Shown here: piece by piece, positions 1 through 11,639 of the stretch
How the letters are laid out: each line of letters begins with the position of its first letter
Numbering within the stretch: the first letter of the stretch is position 1
NCBI GenBank assembly: GCA_009193035.1
Contig: SWDT01000077.1
Span: 62,001 to 126,000 of the forward strand
From: Halicephalobus mephisto
Lineage: Eukaryota; Nematoda; Chromadorea; Rhabditida; Panagrolaimidae
Length of the DNA: 64,000 nucleotides
Direction: 5' to 3'
The notes under the pieces: model-generated
Databases searched by the model: none
What the model saw: the letters and a program-made list of their open reading frames with translations, nothing else
What the model was told of the DNA's origin: nothing
Program-made: the position numbers and the translations under genes

Positions 1-46
1 TAAAAAAAATCACATAAAAAGAATATTCATCACGAAGTTTCAAAAA

Positions 47-480
47 ATGTCTCAACACGAAATTCTGGAAACTTTCCAGTTAAGACAGTAATTTTCAAAA
101 TTATACTTTTCCATGATTTTAAATGACTTATTAATGATGAAATAAATCTCAAAAATTATTATTATTCAAAAAACAATAACATCCATAACAAAAACCCAAA
201 AATGTCTCAACACGGAATCCTGGAAACTTTCCAGTTAAGACAATAATTTTCAAAATTATACTTTTCCAAGATCCTAAATAATTTACCAATGATGAAATAA
301 ATCCCAAAAATTATTATTATTCAAAAAACAATAATATCCATAGTAAAAATTCAAAAATATCTCAACACGAAATTCTGGAAACTTCCCAATTGAGACAATA
401 ATTTTAAAAATCAAGTTTCTTCGTTATCCTAAATGATCCCCTAATGATGAAATAAATCCCAAAAATCACGAACTAAGAAA
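47..480. repeat. Tandem repeat, ~155 bp period, 3 copies
   Basis: Copies begin near 47, 202 and 358, each with the core CTCAACACGAAATTCTGGAAA followed by an ATTATTATTCAAAAAACAAT block. The core is the reverse complement of a motif (GTCGAGAC / TTCGTGTTGAGAC) scattered through the window, notably at 5640-6070. Confidence 0.8.
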
Positions 481-792
481 CCCGTTGATCAAAGAATAAA
501 TCTTCAAATTTCTAAACCACAATCAATAATAAATCCAAAAAGTAAAAGCCACTCTCCAAAAAATCGGTCGGAAACATGCTCCGTCGTGCTCGAGTGCCCA
601 TCGGCTGTTTGCGAAAAAATCCAGCTTTTTGTCCGATGAAAAACGAAGAGGAGTAAACACTTGATCAACTAAAATCAGGTTGGCTAAACACGTTTTTAAC
701 CATTTTAGGAATGATTCAAGAGTTTTTAAAACAAGATAATTAAAATTTTTATTGCGCAACTGATTCAGTTCAAGTACTTTATCAAGAGGCCC
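481..792. other. 3' flank of the aminotransferase gene, no gene seen
   Basis: A 78-codon reading frame on the minus strand shows no recognisable domain and no splice-consistent context. It is treated as chance. The stretch is somewhat less AT-rich between 560 and 660, but nothing could be identified. Confidence 0.5.
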
Positions 793-3718
793 TTAGGCAA
801 ATGACTTGATTGTTTTCTCAATAATCTCAAAAGCATCGTCTATTTCTTTCTCAGTGATGACCAAAGGAGGAGCAAAGCGGATAATATCTCCGTGGGTATT
901 TTTGCATAAAATTCCATTTTCCTTCAAGGCAAGTACGACCTTCCAAGCATCAATGTCTGAAATTCGGAAATTAATAAATCATCAAAATCATTAAAATCAT
1001 CAAAATTATGAAAATCATCAAAATCGTTTAAAACCATTAAAATTATAAAAATTATTTAAAATCATTAAAATTATAAAAATCATTAAAATTATAAAAATTG
1101 TTTAAAATCATTAAAATTACAAAAACCATTAAAATTATAAAAATTATTTAAAATCATCAAAATTATAAAAATCGTTTAAAATCATTAAAATTACAAAAAC
1201 CATTAAAATTATAAAAATCGTTTAAAATTGCTTAAAACCGTTAAAATTAAAAACATTCCAAAATTTGGCAAATTAAATTCATCAAAAACAAGATCCTCAA
1301 TTTCAAAAATTATCCTCAAAACGCGGAAAAAAATTATTTTCGGTCTAGTTTTTCCAAAATCCAAAAATTCCGGATCAATTTTGATTCAAATTTACAATAA
1401 TTTTAAAAAACTTGCTTTTATTAATTACGATAGCCGACAGTAATCCTTTTCCACGAACAGTTGTAACAATGTCCTTTGGCAAAGTTTTTAATTTATTCAT
1501 TAATCTTTCTCCTTGTTTAGTAGCATTTTCAGCAAGATTTTCATCAATCAAAATTTGAAGAGCTTCCATTGCAACTTTGCAAGCTAATGGATTCCCACCA
1601 TATGTAGATCCATGTTGGCCTGGCTTAATACAAAGCATAATTTCATCATCACACAATGCTGCCGAAATCGGATATACTCCTCCAGATAGGGCTTTCCCAA
1701 GGGTAACAATGTCCGGTCTGACATTCTCATGTTCGACACATAGCATCTTCCCGGTTCTACAAAGTCCAGTTTGAACTTCATCAGCGATCCAGAGAACGTT
1801 GTATTTAGTGCAAAGATCACGGACTCCCTTGAGGTACCCAGGATCTGGAACAACGACTCCAGCTTCTCCTTGGATGGGCTCGACCATGAAAGCCGCAGTA
1901 TTAGGATCGGAAATAGCTTTCTAAAAATCAAACTTATTATTAAAAATAAAAATAAAAATAATTATTAAAATTAAAAATTATTAAAAATCAATTTAACAAG
2001 AAAAACAATTTCATTCTACATAGTATTTTAGAGTCATTCATATGCCAATTTAAAACTGGATTTAAAATATATAATCAAATTTTTTAAAATAATTTTGTGG
2101 AAGAAAATAATATAAAAAATCCGTAAATTTAGGATTTCAATTTTTTAATTTTCTGATTACTTTTCCGAAAAGTTAATTAAATAAATATAAATAATATAAT
2201 AAAAATGCAAATTTATAAAAAATTATTAAAAAAAACAAAATTTTAACACATAACGAACAATCCTAAAAATTCATCGAAAATTTTTTCCAATTTTCGATAT
2301 ATGAATTTTTAATTTTATTTCCTAAAACATTTTCAACCAAAAATAAATATCGAATTTGTATATAATAAATTACAAAATAATCAGTAATTCGTTGAAGAAA
2401 ATATTTAAAATAAATTTTTTATAAAAACTAACCTCCAAAGCGTTTAGATCATTGTAAGGAATCGTTTCAAATCCTGGAGTAAACGGTCCGAATCCACCGA
2501 AACTATCAGGATCGGTACTTGCTGAAACAGCTGAAATGGATCTTCCCCAGAAATTATCCTTTGCAAAAACAATTTTTGCTTTGTTTTCTGGAACTTTTTT
2601 GACGTCATAGGCCCACCGACGAGCAAGTTTCACTGCAGTTTCACAAGCTTCCACTCCTGAAAACTAATATTAATAAATCACAAAAATAAAAGTACAAAAA
2701 AATTAAAATTATTATAAAAAATAAAATTACAAAAAAATTAAAATTATTATAAAAAATAAAATTGTTACGAAATTATCTCGAGCAAAATTTTATGAAAATT
2801 TCTAGAATCCTAGATTCTGATCCATTGTGAAAATTTTTTAAATAATTCGAAAAAATCCAGGAATTTCTACGGGATTCTAGAAAATTCGACGAAATTTTAG
2901 AGCCAAAAGTTCTTATTAAATTTTAATTTGTCGTCAAAATATCTACAAAATTGTAGAAGATTCTAAAAGTTTCTATAAAATTTCCAAAGTTGAAAATTTT
3001 GAAAACATTTTAGAATATTCTATACTCCAGAGTTTCTACAAGATTCTGAAAGATTCAAAAAGTTTATAAAATTTCCAAAGTTCGGAATTTTTGAAACATT
3101 TTCGAGTTTTCTATAATCTCAAATTTCCACAAAATTATTGAAAATTCCAAAAGTTTATAAAATTTCCAAAATTCAGAATCTTCCACTAGATTACACAAGA
3201 TTCTAGAATGTTTCAAAAGTTTCTACAATGTTTTAAAGGATCTAGAATTTTCTGAAGAACTTTGAAATTTTCTATTGAATTTTGGGAAATTTTAGGATTT
3301 CCTACAGAATCCTAATTTATGTAAAAAACAAACCAGTGTTCATCGGGAGAACCTTGTCGTACTTCATGAGGTTCGTGACGTACTCGCAGTACTCCCCCAG
3401 GACAGAGTTGTGGAAAGCCCTGGAGGTCAGTGTGACCTTCTCCGCTTGTTTCTTCATCACCTCCAGAAGTCTCGGATGACAATGTCCTTGATTCACAGCA
3501 CTGTAAGCACTCAAAAAATCGAAATATTGTTTTCCATCGACGTCCCAGACGTGGACTCCTTGGGCTCTCTCGATCACGGCCGGCACTGGCTTGTAGTTGT
3601 GAGCTCCGTATTTGTATTCTCTCTCGATGTACTCGGGAGCCTTGGATCCGGCCGGAGCGGATCTCGCTGCCTTGGAAGAAGCTTGACGAACAGAAAAACG
3701 AGTCAAACGCGAAAGCAT
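793..3718 (-). CDS. oatr-1: Ornithine aminotransferase, mitochondrial
   Basis: Class-III PLP aminotransferase that converts ornithine and 2-oxoglutarate to glutamate semialdehyde and glutamate in mitochondria. Four exons (3718-3334, 2656-2433, 1920-1416, 956-793) give 425 residues, the usual length. The N-terminus is Arg/Ser-rich and reads as a mitochondrial presequence. Visible family motifs are [13 protein letters not shown], the cofactor Asp segment [15 protein letters not shown] and the PLP-lysine segment [12 protein letters not shown]. The start lies directly behind a TTTTCAG acceptor, so the mRNA is probably trans-spliced or has a 5' UTR intron. Intron 3 only keeps the frame with a GC donor (A|GCAAGT), since the nearby GT site would bring in a stop codon. 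Introns carry simple AT repeats. The symbol is that of the C. elegans orthologue. Confidence 0.95.
957..1415 (-). other. GC-AG intron filled with an AAAATCATTAAAATTATAA-type repeat
   Basis: Donor A|GCAAGT on the minus strand at 1415-1414, acceptor TTTCAG ending at 957. From 975 to 1250 the intron is a degenerate tandem repeat with a period of about 20-35 bp. The GC donor is inferred from phase: exon 3 ends in phase 1 and exon 4 needs one preceding base. Confidence 0.75.
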
Positions 3719-4900
3719 TCTGAAAATTCATATATCAAAAAAAATAAATTTCGTTAAAAAATAATCTCAACACGAATTTTTGGAATATTTTAGAAATTTA
3801 AAATTCGAGATTTATGAAATTTCGATTAAATTCTGAGAAATTTCTGAATTTTTCATCGGATTCTGGTGTATTCTAAAAACTGCCATGAGATTCTGGAGAA
3901 TTCCAGATTCTCGTGGCAGTTTCCAAAAAATTCAGAATCTTCCAATGGATTCTGAAATTTTTCATTGAATTTTTGAAAATTCTAGAATCTTCTACTGGAT
4001 TCTGATGTGTTCAAAAATTTTCCACGAAATTTTGGAACATTTCAGAATTTTTGTGAAATTCTAGAAAGTTTTGAACACAGATTCTAAAATGTTTCGAAAT
4101 CTATTAGATTTTTAAAATTTTACAGAATTTCGAAATTTTTTATAAAATTTAAATTTATTCAAATTTTTTACAAAATTCTAAAAGACTTCAGAATTCTTCA
4201 GAAAAATTCTTGAAATTTAAAAATTTAACGAATTTTGGAAATTTATATAAAATTTTACAGAATTTTGAAATTTTTTATAAAATTTAAATTTATTCAAAAA
4301 TTTTACAAAATTCTAAAAGATTTCAGGATCTTCTATGAGATCTTCAAAGGCTTCAGAATCTGTCAATTGATTCTAAAAATTTCTACAGAATTTAAAATTT
4401 TTGTAAAATTCAAATTTATTTAAAAATTTTTCGAGATTTTGGAAAATTTCAGAATCTACGAAATTCAATTTAAAAAAATAATTTAAAAAACTCAAAAGAT
4501 CAACAATGAAAATTGCCAGAGGTCAGCGATTTTTAAATCCTATGAAATTACGAAATCACGCAAGAATAGAACCGATCAATCAAACGAAAGACGTTGAAAC
4601 GGATTCTATCAAAGAAATCATAAAGCAAAAAATCTTCAGTCACGGAAAATGCACAAACACAATGTGGAAAATGATTCAAAAAATAAATAGTTTAGAGATC
4701 ATTCGAGGACCCTAAAACCATTAACTAAGAAGACCAAAAGTCATCGGGCCGTTTGGGTCCCATAGAGATTAGATAAGGCTCCTGATTAAAGCAAAAATCT
4801 TCTAGGAGATGATCATTGATAATGTTTTAAAGACAATCTGAACAGACATAATTCATAACAATAAAAGTTCCAAAAAAACATTTTTTAAATTGTTGGGACA
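3719..4900. other. Intergenic, degenerate TTCTAGAATC-type low-complexity DNA
   Basis: From 3770 to 4480 the DNA is composed of degenerate variants of gaattttctagaatcttc, the same sequence class seen in many introns here. A 69-codon frame at 4506-4715 (+) has no recognisable content and is not called. Confidence 0.5.
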
Positions 4901-5245
4901 AAAAAGTAGACTAGAAAGAGAGGACCCAGAGCGATAGCTTGAATATCAGGAACTATGGAGTACTGTAGAACATGAATGAGATTTGGTTTTATAATGTGAG
5001 GAAACTTGTCATGTGTTGAAACAGAAAAGTAGACTAGAAAGGACTTAGAGCGATAGCTTGAATATCAGGGACTGTGGAGTACTGTAAAACATGAATGAGA
5101 TTTGGTTGTATAATGTGAGGAAACTTGTCATGTAAATACTAGGATAAAAAAACACTGAAAAGAGAAAACCCAGAGCAATAGCCTGAATATCAGGGACTCT
5201 GGAGTACTGTAGGCCACGGATGAGATTTAATTGTATTGTGTAATA
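4900..5245. repeat. Tandem repeat, ~115-120 bp, 3 copies
   Basis: Three copies starting near 4904, 5026 and 5143 share AGAGCGATAGCTTGAATATC, a GGAGTACTGTAG block and ATGAATGAGATTTGGTTGTA. The first two also share TAATGTGAGGAAACTTGTCA. The third is the most divergent. Each copy includes the TACTGTA heptamer that recurs through the window. Confidence 0.8.
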
Positions 5246-5640
5246 GGAAATATAAAAATTGTATCCTTATTGTTCTACTAAAATTATTGATATACTTTTG
5301 TCTTCTATTTCAACAATTACTTTACTAAATATTTATATATAAAAAACAAAATAAGTTTGAATTTTTAGATTATCATTTTCTATAAAATCACAAAATATAA
5401 AATTATATATTTTTGGATAAAGTTATAAAAATAAATAAAATTTGAAATTATAAAAATGAATAAAATTCAAAATTTTCCGGATTTTCTAAATAAAATTATA
5501 AAATTCGAAATTTTTAAAAAAAATTATAAAAATAAACAAAATTCGAAATTTTATATTTTATTAGATATTTTTGGATTAAATTAAAAAATATAAAAAATAT
5601 TTAAAATTAAATTGATATTTTTTAAAAAGTTGAAAAAAAA
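5246..5640. other. Intergenic AT-rich stretch
   Basis: Simple AT-rich sequence with short TATAAAATTCGAAATTTT-type repeats. No gene seen. Confidence 0.5.
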
Positions 5641-6075
5641 CAAAAATGAATTTTCAAAGATTGGACTCTCGACCGAAAAGTGCCGAAAATTCGCGTCGGG
5701 AGTATTTTTTAAAATTTGCCAGACTTATTTTTTTTATAAAAAAAGCATTCGAAAATTTACGTTGAAATAATTTTGGAAAATTTTTCAATATTTCTAATTT
5801 TTACAAAAAATTAAAAATTCTAAAAATTCATACTGGAATAAATTTTTTGACAGTTTCGGTCCCGACTGGAAAATTTTCAGAATTTCGTGTCGAGACGATT
5901 TTTTCAAAATTCTGAGCAACTTTAATTTTTATAAAAAATCGAAAATTTCGTGATACTTTTTTTGTTTTTTTATAGTTTCGGTCTCGACTGGAAAGTTCTA
6001 AAATTTCGTGTCGAGACAATTTTCGATTTTTATAAAAATTAAAGATTTCGTGTTGGGATAATTTTATTATTTTTT
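5640..6075. repeat. GTCGAGAC-family repeat array
   Basis: Three to four degenerate copies, about 110-150 bp apart, of a unit containing GTTTCGGTC, GACTGGAAA and TTCGTGTCGAGACAATTTT. The same family occurs in opposite orientation at 47-480 and as single motifs in many introns. Confidence 0.65.
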
Positions 6076-6133
6076 ATGATAGTATCTATTTTTGGTTGAA
6101 CTTTTGTCAAAGTCCATAAGATTGACCACAATC

Positions 6134-6648
6134 ATGTGACTTTTCTGTTTCGAACATTTATATTCCGATTCTGAAGTTAAAAATGAACAAAAAAGATCTA
6201 AAATAAGGAAATAAAATTCTTAAATTCTGAATCTAGAATCAAAAGTCAACTTTAAAGATATTTAAAAAATTAGGAAATCAAAATCGAGGTCAGTCTTCAG
6301 AATCCTGGATTCTGAAAGTTAACTTCTGATTCTGATTCTAGATTCAAAATTGGTGAATTTTATTACAGTATTATAATTGTTTTTTGTTCATTTTTAACTT
6401 GAGAATCGGAATATAAATGCTTCAGATATAAGCATTGTTTAATTCAGAATCCTGAAAATTGACTTCTGATTCTGATTCTGATTCTGATTCTGATTCTGAT
6501 TCTGATTCTGATTCTGATTCTGATTCTGATTCTGATTCTGATTCTGATTCTAGATTCAGAATTTATGAATTTTATTTATTTTAGATCTTTTTTGTTCATT
6601 TTTAACTTCAGAATAGGAATATGAACGTTCGAAACAGAAAAGTCGCAT
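6134..6648. mobile_element. Palindromic MITE-like element with an internal CTGATT microsatellite
   Basis: The left arm (6134-6260) and right arm (about 6530-6648) are inverted copies, with outer ends ATGTGACTTTTCTGTTTCG and CGAAACAGAAAAGTCGCAT. An extra arm copy lies at about 6340-6430. A perfect hexamer repeat, roughly 15 units of CTGATT, fills 6464-6551 inside the element. There is no coding capacity. A related partial copy sits in the intron at 12944-13175. Confidence 0.7.
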
Positions 6649-6847
6649 AACTGATAGAAACGTCTGGGACAGAAAAGTCGCATCACGTTGATCACACGAT
6701 GACAACGTTTTCCTTTCGACCGAAGAGAACAAACGTGCTTCTTTCCTCGATCGATCAAGGATCCAAAGGTTAGACAGCTGTTCCTGGGTTTCTTTGATTT
6801 TTGTTTTTCTCGTGTCCACTCGCACCAGGCCACAGAGCTTCACGGAA

Positions 6848-8517
6848 ATGGATTTTATTTTTTTTCTTATTATTTTTGGTATATTTTTTAATTTTGGAAA
6901 TTTTCAAAGACAAAAAATTCCTGATTTCGATATTAATGATGAAGAAATCAGACAACTTGTTCGTCGACTCCGTTCTGAAGACATTAATAAAGCCAAACCG
7001 AGCCAGATAAGACTCGACTATCAGGGCCACACCAACAGCAGAGACATCAACGACGCCGCAAGCAGACCGTAAGTTTTTTGAAAAATTTAAATAAAATTTA
7101 AAAAGTTTCAATAATTTTCGGTATTTTTAATAATTTTCTGTTTTTAATAAATTTCTATTTTTTTATTTAATTATTTTTAATAATTTTCGGTATTTTTATT
7201 TATTTTTTATTCTTAATAAATTTTTATTTTTTTATTTTTAATAATTTTCTATTTTTTTAATTTTTTAAAATTTATTTTATTTATTTTTTAATTTTTTTTA
7301 CTTTTTAAAATTTATTTTTTTTTTATTTTTTAAAATTTATTTTTTTTTAGACTTTTTGCTTCTGTGGATTCTTCCATCTTCAGAAAACCTACTTACGAGA
7401 AATTTCTTGCTTTGACGGATAACTACAATTTCGAAGTCGGAAAAATAGAAAAATCCGACAACAAAGAAAGACAAGAAATCATCAGTTTCATCGACGCCAT
7501 TTTTGAAACTGGACCTTGGAAAATTTTAATTAATTTTCTCGTTCAAAAACGACATCCATTTGTCAAAGATATTCGAACTTTTAAACTTTGGATAAAGCAA
7601 CTTTGGTTCGAAGATTACTCCAGAGCCAAAGGCGTAGCTGACACTTCCGGATTCGAACATGTTTTTATTGGAGAATCCAAAAACGGCCAAGTTGCTGGTC
7701 TTCACAATTGGGTCAGATTCTACACTTTGGAGCGAAATCAAAGTGCAAATTTCGATTACAAAGGTTTCATAATTAAAAGATTCGTGAGTTTTTTTAATTT
7801 TTTATAAAAAACATCTTTTAAAAATATATCTTTTTCCAAGGAATACTGTAATATTAACTATAATTTTTTTGAACTTTTTTATAAAAAACATCTTTTCAAA
7901 AAATACTGTAATATTAACTATGATTTTAAAAAAACATCTTTTTCTAAGGGATACTGTAATATTAACTATAATTTTTATTTAAAAACACTTTTTCCAAAAG
8001 ATACTGTAATATTAATTTTTTTAATTTCATTTAAAAAATCATGTTTTTTGACGGGATTACTGTAGATTCTAAGAAATTCATGTCAGAACTGTTTCGTAAA
8101 AATCCTTATTTCTAATTTTTCTGATAATTCTTAAATTCTTCCAGAATCATTAAATTCCAAATTTTCCGATTTTGATTAAAATTTTCAAAATATTTCACAA
8201 AAATTAATTTCAAATTTTTACAATAATTATAATTTTAGAATACTTTCGCCATGGTCCGATATACTTGGTCAGGAATCGTCAAAAGAACAGGAGGTTTCTT
8301 CATCGGTACCAGTCCTGAATTCGATATGGCAATTTATACCATGTGTTTTTTATCTCGTCGAGGATTCAAAACTTGCGATTTCGATCTCGATGGATGTCCT
8401 TTTTCTATCACATCATATGACATGAATCAATTCAACAAAGTCTTCATCGGGACCATTTACCCATCAGCCGGACCTATGACCGATCAATGTCGAAATGCTC
8501 ATAGAACCCATGGTTGA
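6848..8517 (+). CDS. Secreted EndoU (XendoU-family) endoribonuclease
   Basis: Uridylate-specific endoribonuclease of the EndoU family, predicted secreted. Three exons (6848-7068, 7351-7783, 8239-8517) give 310 residues. The N-terminus is a strong signal peptide ([14 protein letters not shown]). The family catalytic triad appears intact: His in [10 protein letters not shown], His in [10 protein letters not shown], and Lys in [17 protein letters not shown]. The downstream motif [10 protein letters not shown] is also typical. The first ATG after the MITE and a less AT-rich leader was chosen because it opens the signal peptide. The gene converges on the Tim9 gene, with 61 bp between stop codons. 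Intron 2 contains four copies of a unit with GATACTGTAATATTAACTAT. Confidence 0.92.
7830..8020. repeat. Intronic tandem repeat, ~45-65 bp, 4 copies
   Basis: Within EndoU intron 2. Each unit contains AACATCTTTT, GATACTGTAATATTAACTAT and a T-rich tail. Private to this intron. Confidence 0.75.
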
Positions 8518-8570
8518 TCTTTTATAAGATCTCTATTACACCTAATTCATTTAAAAAACTCAACAATTCA

Positions 8571-8576
8571 AATAAA
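8571..8576 (+). terminator. AATAAA polyadenylation signal of the EndoU gene
   Basis: AATAAA lies 54 bp after the EndoU stop and abuts the stop codon of the converging Tim9 gene at 8579, so the two 3' ends must overlap. Confidence 0.6.
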
Positions 8577-8578
8577 CT

Positions 8579-9181
8579 TTAGACTACAGATTGTCCATTA
8601 GCTTGCAGCATCTGATGTTCTTGGAATCTCAAGCTCACACGTTGATTCATTTTCAGGAATTTTTCGAGACAATTCTTCGTACATCTGTCTTCTTTCTCGC
8701 TTACTGATCTAAAAACAAAAAGTTCAAAAACAAATCTAACAGTTGATCCCCGGAACCATCGACCCCTCAATTTGCACTAATTCAAAATTTTGCTTTTTAA
8801 ATTAATCATTTAAGTCACAATTGTCACTTTAGACTACTTAAAAACCAAAGACTGGCCTAAAAAGTAAAAAAAAAAACAAATTTTACAATATTTATTTCCT
8901 TGGATTAATTTTGAAATTTTTTTAGATCAATCTCTTTGCGAGAATTCTCATATTAAACTAATCCAACAACCAAAGACTGATCTAAAAAGATAAAAAATGA
9001 GATTAATCTCACGACATTACGAAAACAAATACCATAAAATAAAAATAAAAACAAACCTGCTAGTGAAATCTTTGATACAAGCACCGAAACATTTTTCTGT
9101 CACATTATTATATTGTTTCAGAAATTCACGAAAAGTACCAATATCACTTTCTGTAGAATTTGCAGGGGTTGTTGTCGACAT
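8579..9181 (-). CDS. Tim9 small TIM chaperone of the mitochondrial intermembrane space
   Basis: Subunit of the Tim9-Tim10 complex, which escorts hydrophobic precursors across the intermembrane space. Two exons (9181-9057, 8708-8579) encode 84 residues, a normal small-TIM length. The diagnostic twin CX3C motif is present as CFGACIKDF and CTKNCLEKF, followed by the conserved MNQRVSLRFQEHQ helix. The coding start follows a TTTTTAG acceptor by 9 bases. The gene lies 177 bp downstream of the kynurenine aminotransferase gene on the same strand, with a polyadenylation signal between, so it is probably the second cistron of an operon (SL2 trans-splicing inferred). C. elegans has tin-9.1 and tin-9.2; I cannot tell which is the orthologue. 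Confidence 0.93.
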
Positions 9182-9187
9182 TTGAAA

Positions 9188-9200
9188 ATCTAAAAACAAA
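9188..9200 (-). promoter_or_regulatory. Probable trans-splice acceptor of the Tim9 cistron
   Basis: On the minus strand TTTGTTTTTAG ends at 9190, leaving a leader of 8 bases before the ATG. The distance from the upstream AATAAA (9324-9329) is about 135 bp, typical of nematode operon junctions. Confidence 0.55.
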
Positions 9201-9323
9201 ATAAATTTAAAAATAACGAAAAATCTCAAACAATTTAAAATTTGCAAAACAAAAAATTTAAAATTAAAAAATATCAAACTGTTCCAGACAGTTAATCCAT
9301 CAATTCCATCTTAGATTACACGT

Positions 9324-9329
9324 TTTATT
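9324..9329 (-). terminator. AATAAA signal of the kynurenine aminotransferase gene
   Basis: AATAAA on the minus strand, about 30 bp beyond the stop codon at 9359 and upstream of the Tim9 acceptor. Confidence 0.6.
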
Positions 9330-9358
9330 CCTATTGTACATATTTCATCATTATTATC

Positions 9359-11535
9359 CTAAGCCTTGAATTGTCTGAGAATTTCCTCAGCAGCACTCAA
9401 AGTTTTCTCCGTTTTGAAGAAACATAGCCGAACCAGATGATCATTGCCAGTTTTATGATTATCTGAATAAAAAGCAGACGGTGGAATAGTTGCTAATTTC
9501 TTTTCTCTACAAAGCCATCTGACGAATCTAAAATCCAATGGATCATTAGAACTATCTGGATTTTTAAAAGGTCCATCAATTCCAGAAAAATCAGCCATCA
9601 TGAAATACCCAGCTTGCGGTACAATTGGTTTCAATCCGGCTTCAATGCAAGATTTAGTTAATCTATCTCGAAGAACTTCAAGTTGAGAAGACAACCCAGT
9701 CAGTAGATAACTTTCTTCTTTTTTTCCTGCATCCATTAATTCCAATTCTTTCTCAAAGCCTCTGGCAATGGCTTCTTGAATTGGTGTAGGAGAAGTGAAA
9801 ATACAATTCTGATGGATACTTTTCAACGGTCCAAGAAGATTAGCCGGTCCAATAGCCCATCCTGTCTTCCATCCAGTGACACTGAAGGCTTTTCCAGCAC
9901 TTCCAATGGTGATGGTTCTTTCATACATCCCCGGTAGAGTCGCTGAAATTTTAATTTCTCAACTAACAAGCACAGGAATCCATTTTCTGAGAGATATTGT
10001 AGTATTAGTTTTTCCCAATATCTACCATTATTTCAATATATAACCATTAAATTCGGAAGATGGAAAAAGTTCTGTATCCTATACTTCTGATTTAGATTTA
10101 GTTCCATAGGAACAAAATATCTCAAAGTTAATGGCAAAATTCGTACAGAAACCGAAAATATTACATTGGTCAGTTAATTTTGTAGTAAAATCTAGAAATT
10201 CACTTTGAGACAATTTTGGAATAATTCCCACTTCCATTTGTTACAATACAGTATAATCCGTAATTCCGGAACTATCGATTGTAGTTCGTTCTATCGTACA
10301 ATAATGCGGAAGTACTGTACCTACTAAAATCATTTCAGCAAGGTTTACAATCTAAACTCCTGATGATATTTGTAAAACCTCTGACTCAGAAGTTACAGTA
10401 TCTGGATATTGTGGAATATATTAAACCTAGTAGTCCCAAAATTACGGACCATATTGTAGTGTAGTTTCTAACTTCTACAGTAATACTTACCGAATCGAAT
10501 CATTTCGTGGCCAGGATACACGTGCCACTCGTAGACTTCATCGGCGATGACCAACAAATCGTGTTTTTTGACCAGTTCTGCCAGTCCTTCGAGTTCCTTC
10601 CGTGTGAACAGCTTGCCGGTAGGATTGTGGGGATTGTTCAAAACTAGCATCTTTGTTTTTTTCGTGATTTTGCTTTCAATTTTGGCCAGATCCAAAATGT
10701 AATCTTCGCTCGTTTTTGGATTCTTAGTCAGATCCATCGTCACCGGGACCGGAACACCTCCACCCATCTTGATCTGGGGAACGTAGCTATCGTAGGCAGG
10801 CTCTAGAACGATCACTTCGTCGCCTTGATTGAGCCACCCAAGGAAGGAATAATAAAGGGATAAATAGGCTCCGATTGTGACCAGAACGTCCGTCTGAGGA
10901 TTCACCGTCGTCTGCAAAGTCCGGGAATACAGTTTACCCAGAGCATTGACGAGTCTCGGATGTCCAAATCCTCGAGTATATTGATGCCAACCCGTTTGCT
11001 CCGGATATTTCCCAATATCTTCCAGAAAATCTGTGATAAATTTCGGGGCCGGATTGTCGGGAAATCCCTAAAAATGCAAATTAATTCACATATAAAAAAC
11101 AACAACCAACCTGTCCTAAGTTAACAGCGTTACATTCCACAGCCAAGGCAGTGAATTCAACCCTAAAAATAAAAACCCATATATAAAAACTAAAAATCTA
11201 CATTTTAAAATCAAAGTTCATATATGGGAATTTATAAACAAAAGTTGAGGTTTATATATGAAGTGAAATTCATATATGAAAAGTGGAATTTATATATGAA
11301 AAGGAAAGCTGACATATGAAAATCCATATATAAAAGTCGAAGTTCATATATGAAAATTGAAATTTATATATGAAAATCGGAAATAAACCAACCAAATACT
11401 CGGTTTTGATTCTTGAACAAGAATAGAAGGTGTTTTTGTCGCTGTAGTTGACATCTTGGATACAAGCTGCAATCTGTGGCTGATAAAAGAACGGAGATTC
11501 AGTCCGAGGGAAAGCGGCAGAGTTGAACGAAGCAT
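9359..11535 (-). CDS. Kynurenine aminotransferase / cysteine-S-conjugate beta-lyase
   Basis: Class-I PLP aminotransferase, closest by motif to kynurenine-oxoglutarate transaminases of tryptophan catabolism. Four exons (11535-11393, 11162-11112, 11067-10491, 9942-9359). Landmarks in order: NLGQGFPDNPAPKF, YTRGFGHPRLV, LVLNNPHNPTGK (substrate and cofactor contact), VIADEVYEWHVY, and the PLP lysine in SAGKAFSVTGWKTGW. The first exon carries a Leu/Arg/Ser-rich leader that reads as a mitochondrial presequence, followed by a second in-frame Met (MSTTATKTPS). The protein could therefore be made in mitochondrial and cytosolic forms. It is probably the first gene of an operon with Tim9. C. elegans has several nkat genes and the exact orthologue is uncertain. 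Confidence 0.92.
11200..11385. repeat. Intronic ATATATGAA repeat in kynurenine aminotransferase intron 1
   Basis: About six units of 25-30 bp built around TTCATATATGAAAA or TTTATATATGAA. Confidence 0.7.
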
Positions 11536-11639
11536 TTTAGCGAAAAAACAAAGCACAAAATAATTGAGCTTTAAAGCGGGCTGATTATGGACAGTGACCG
11601 TTGATGATGAAATTAGGATGACAAAAATTAAGAAAAATA

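Noticed and set aside
4506..4715. 69-codon frame (+) in the 3.7-6.8 kb spacer
   Set aside because: No recognisable domain, no splice partner, and embedded in repeat-rich noncoding DNA.
6556..7111. Overlapping minus-strand frames across the EndoU first exon and the MITE
   Set aside because: Shadows of the EndoU exon and of the palindromic element. The plus strand has the signal peptide and consistent splicing.
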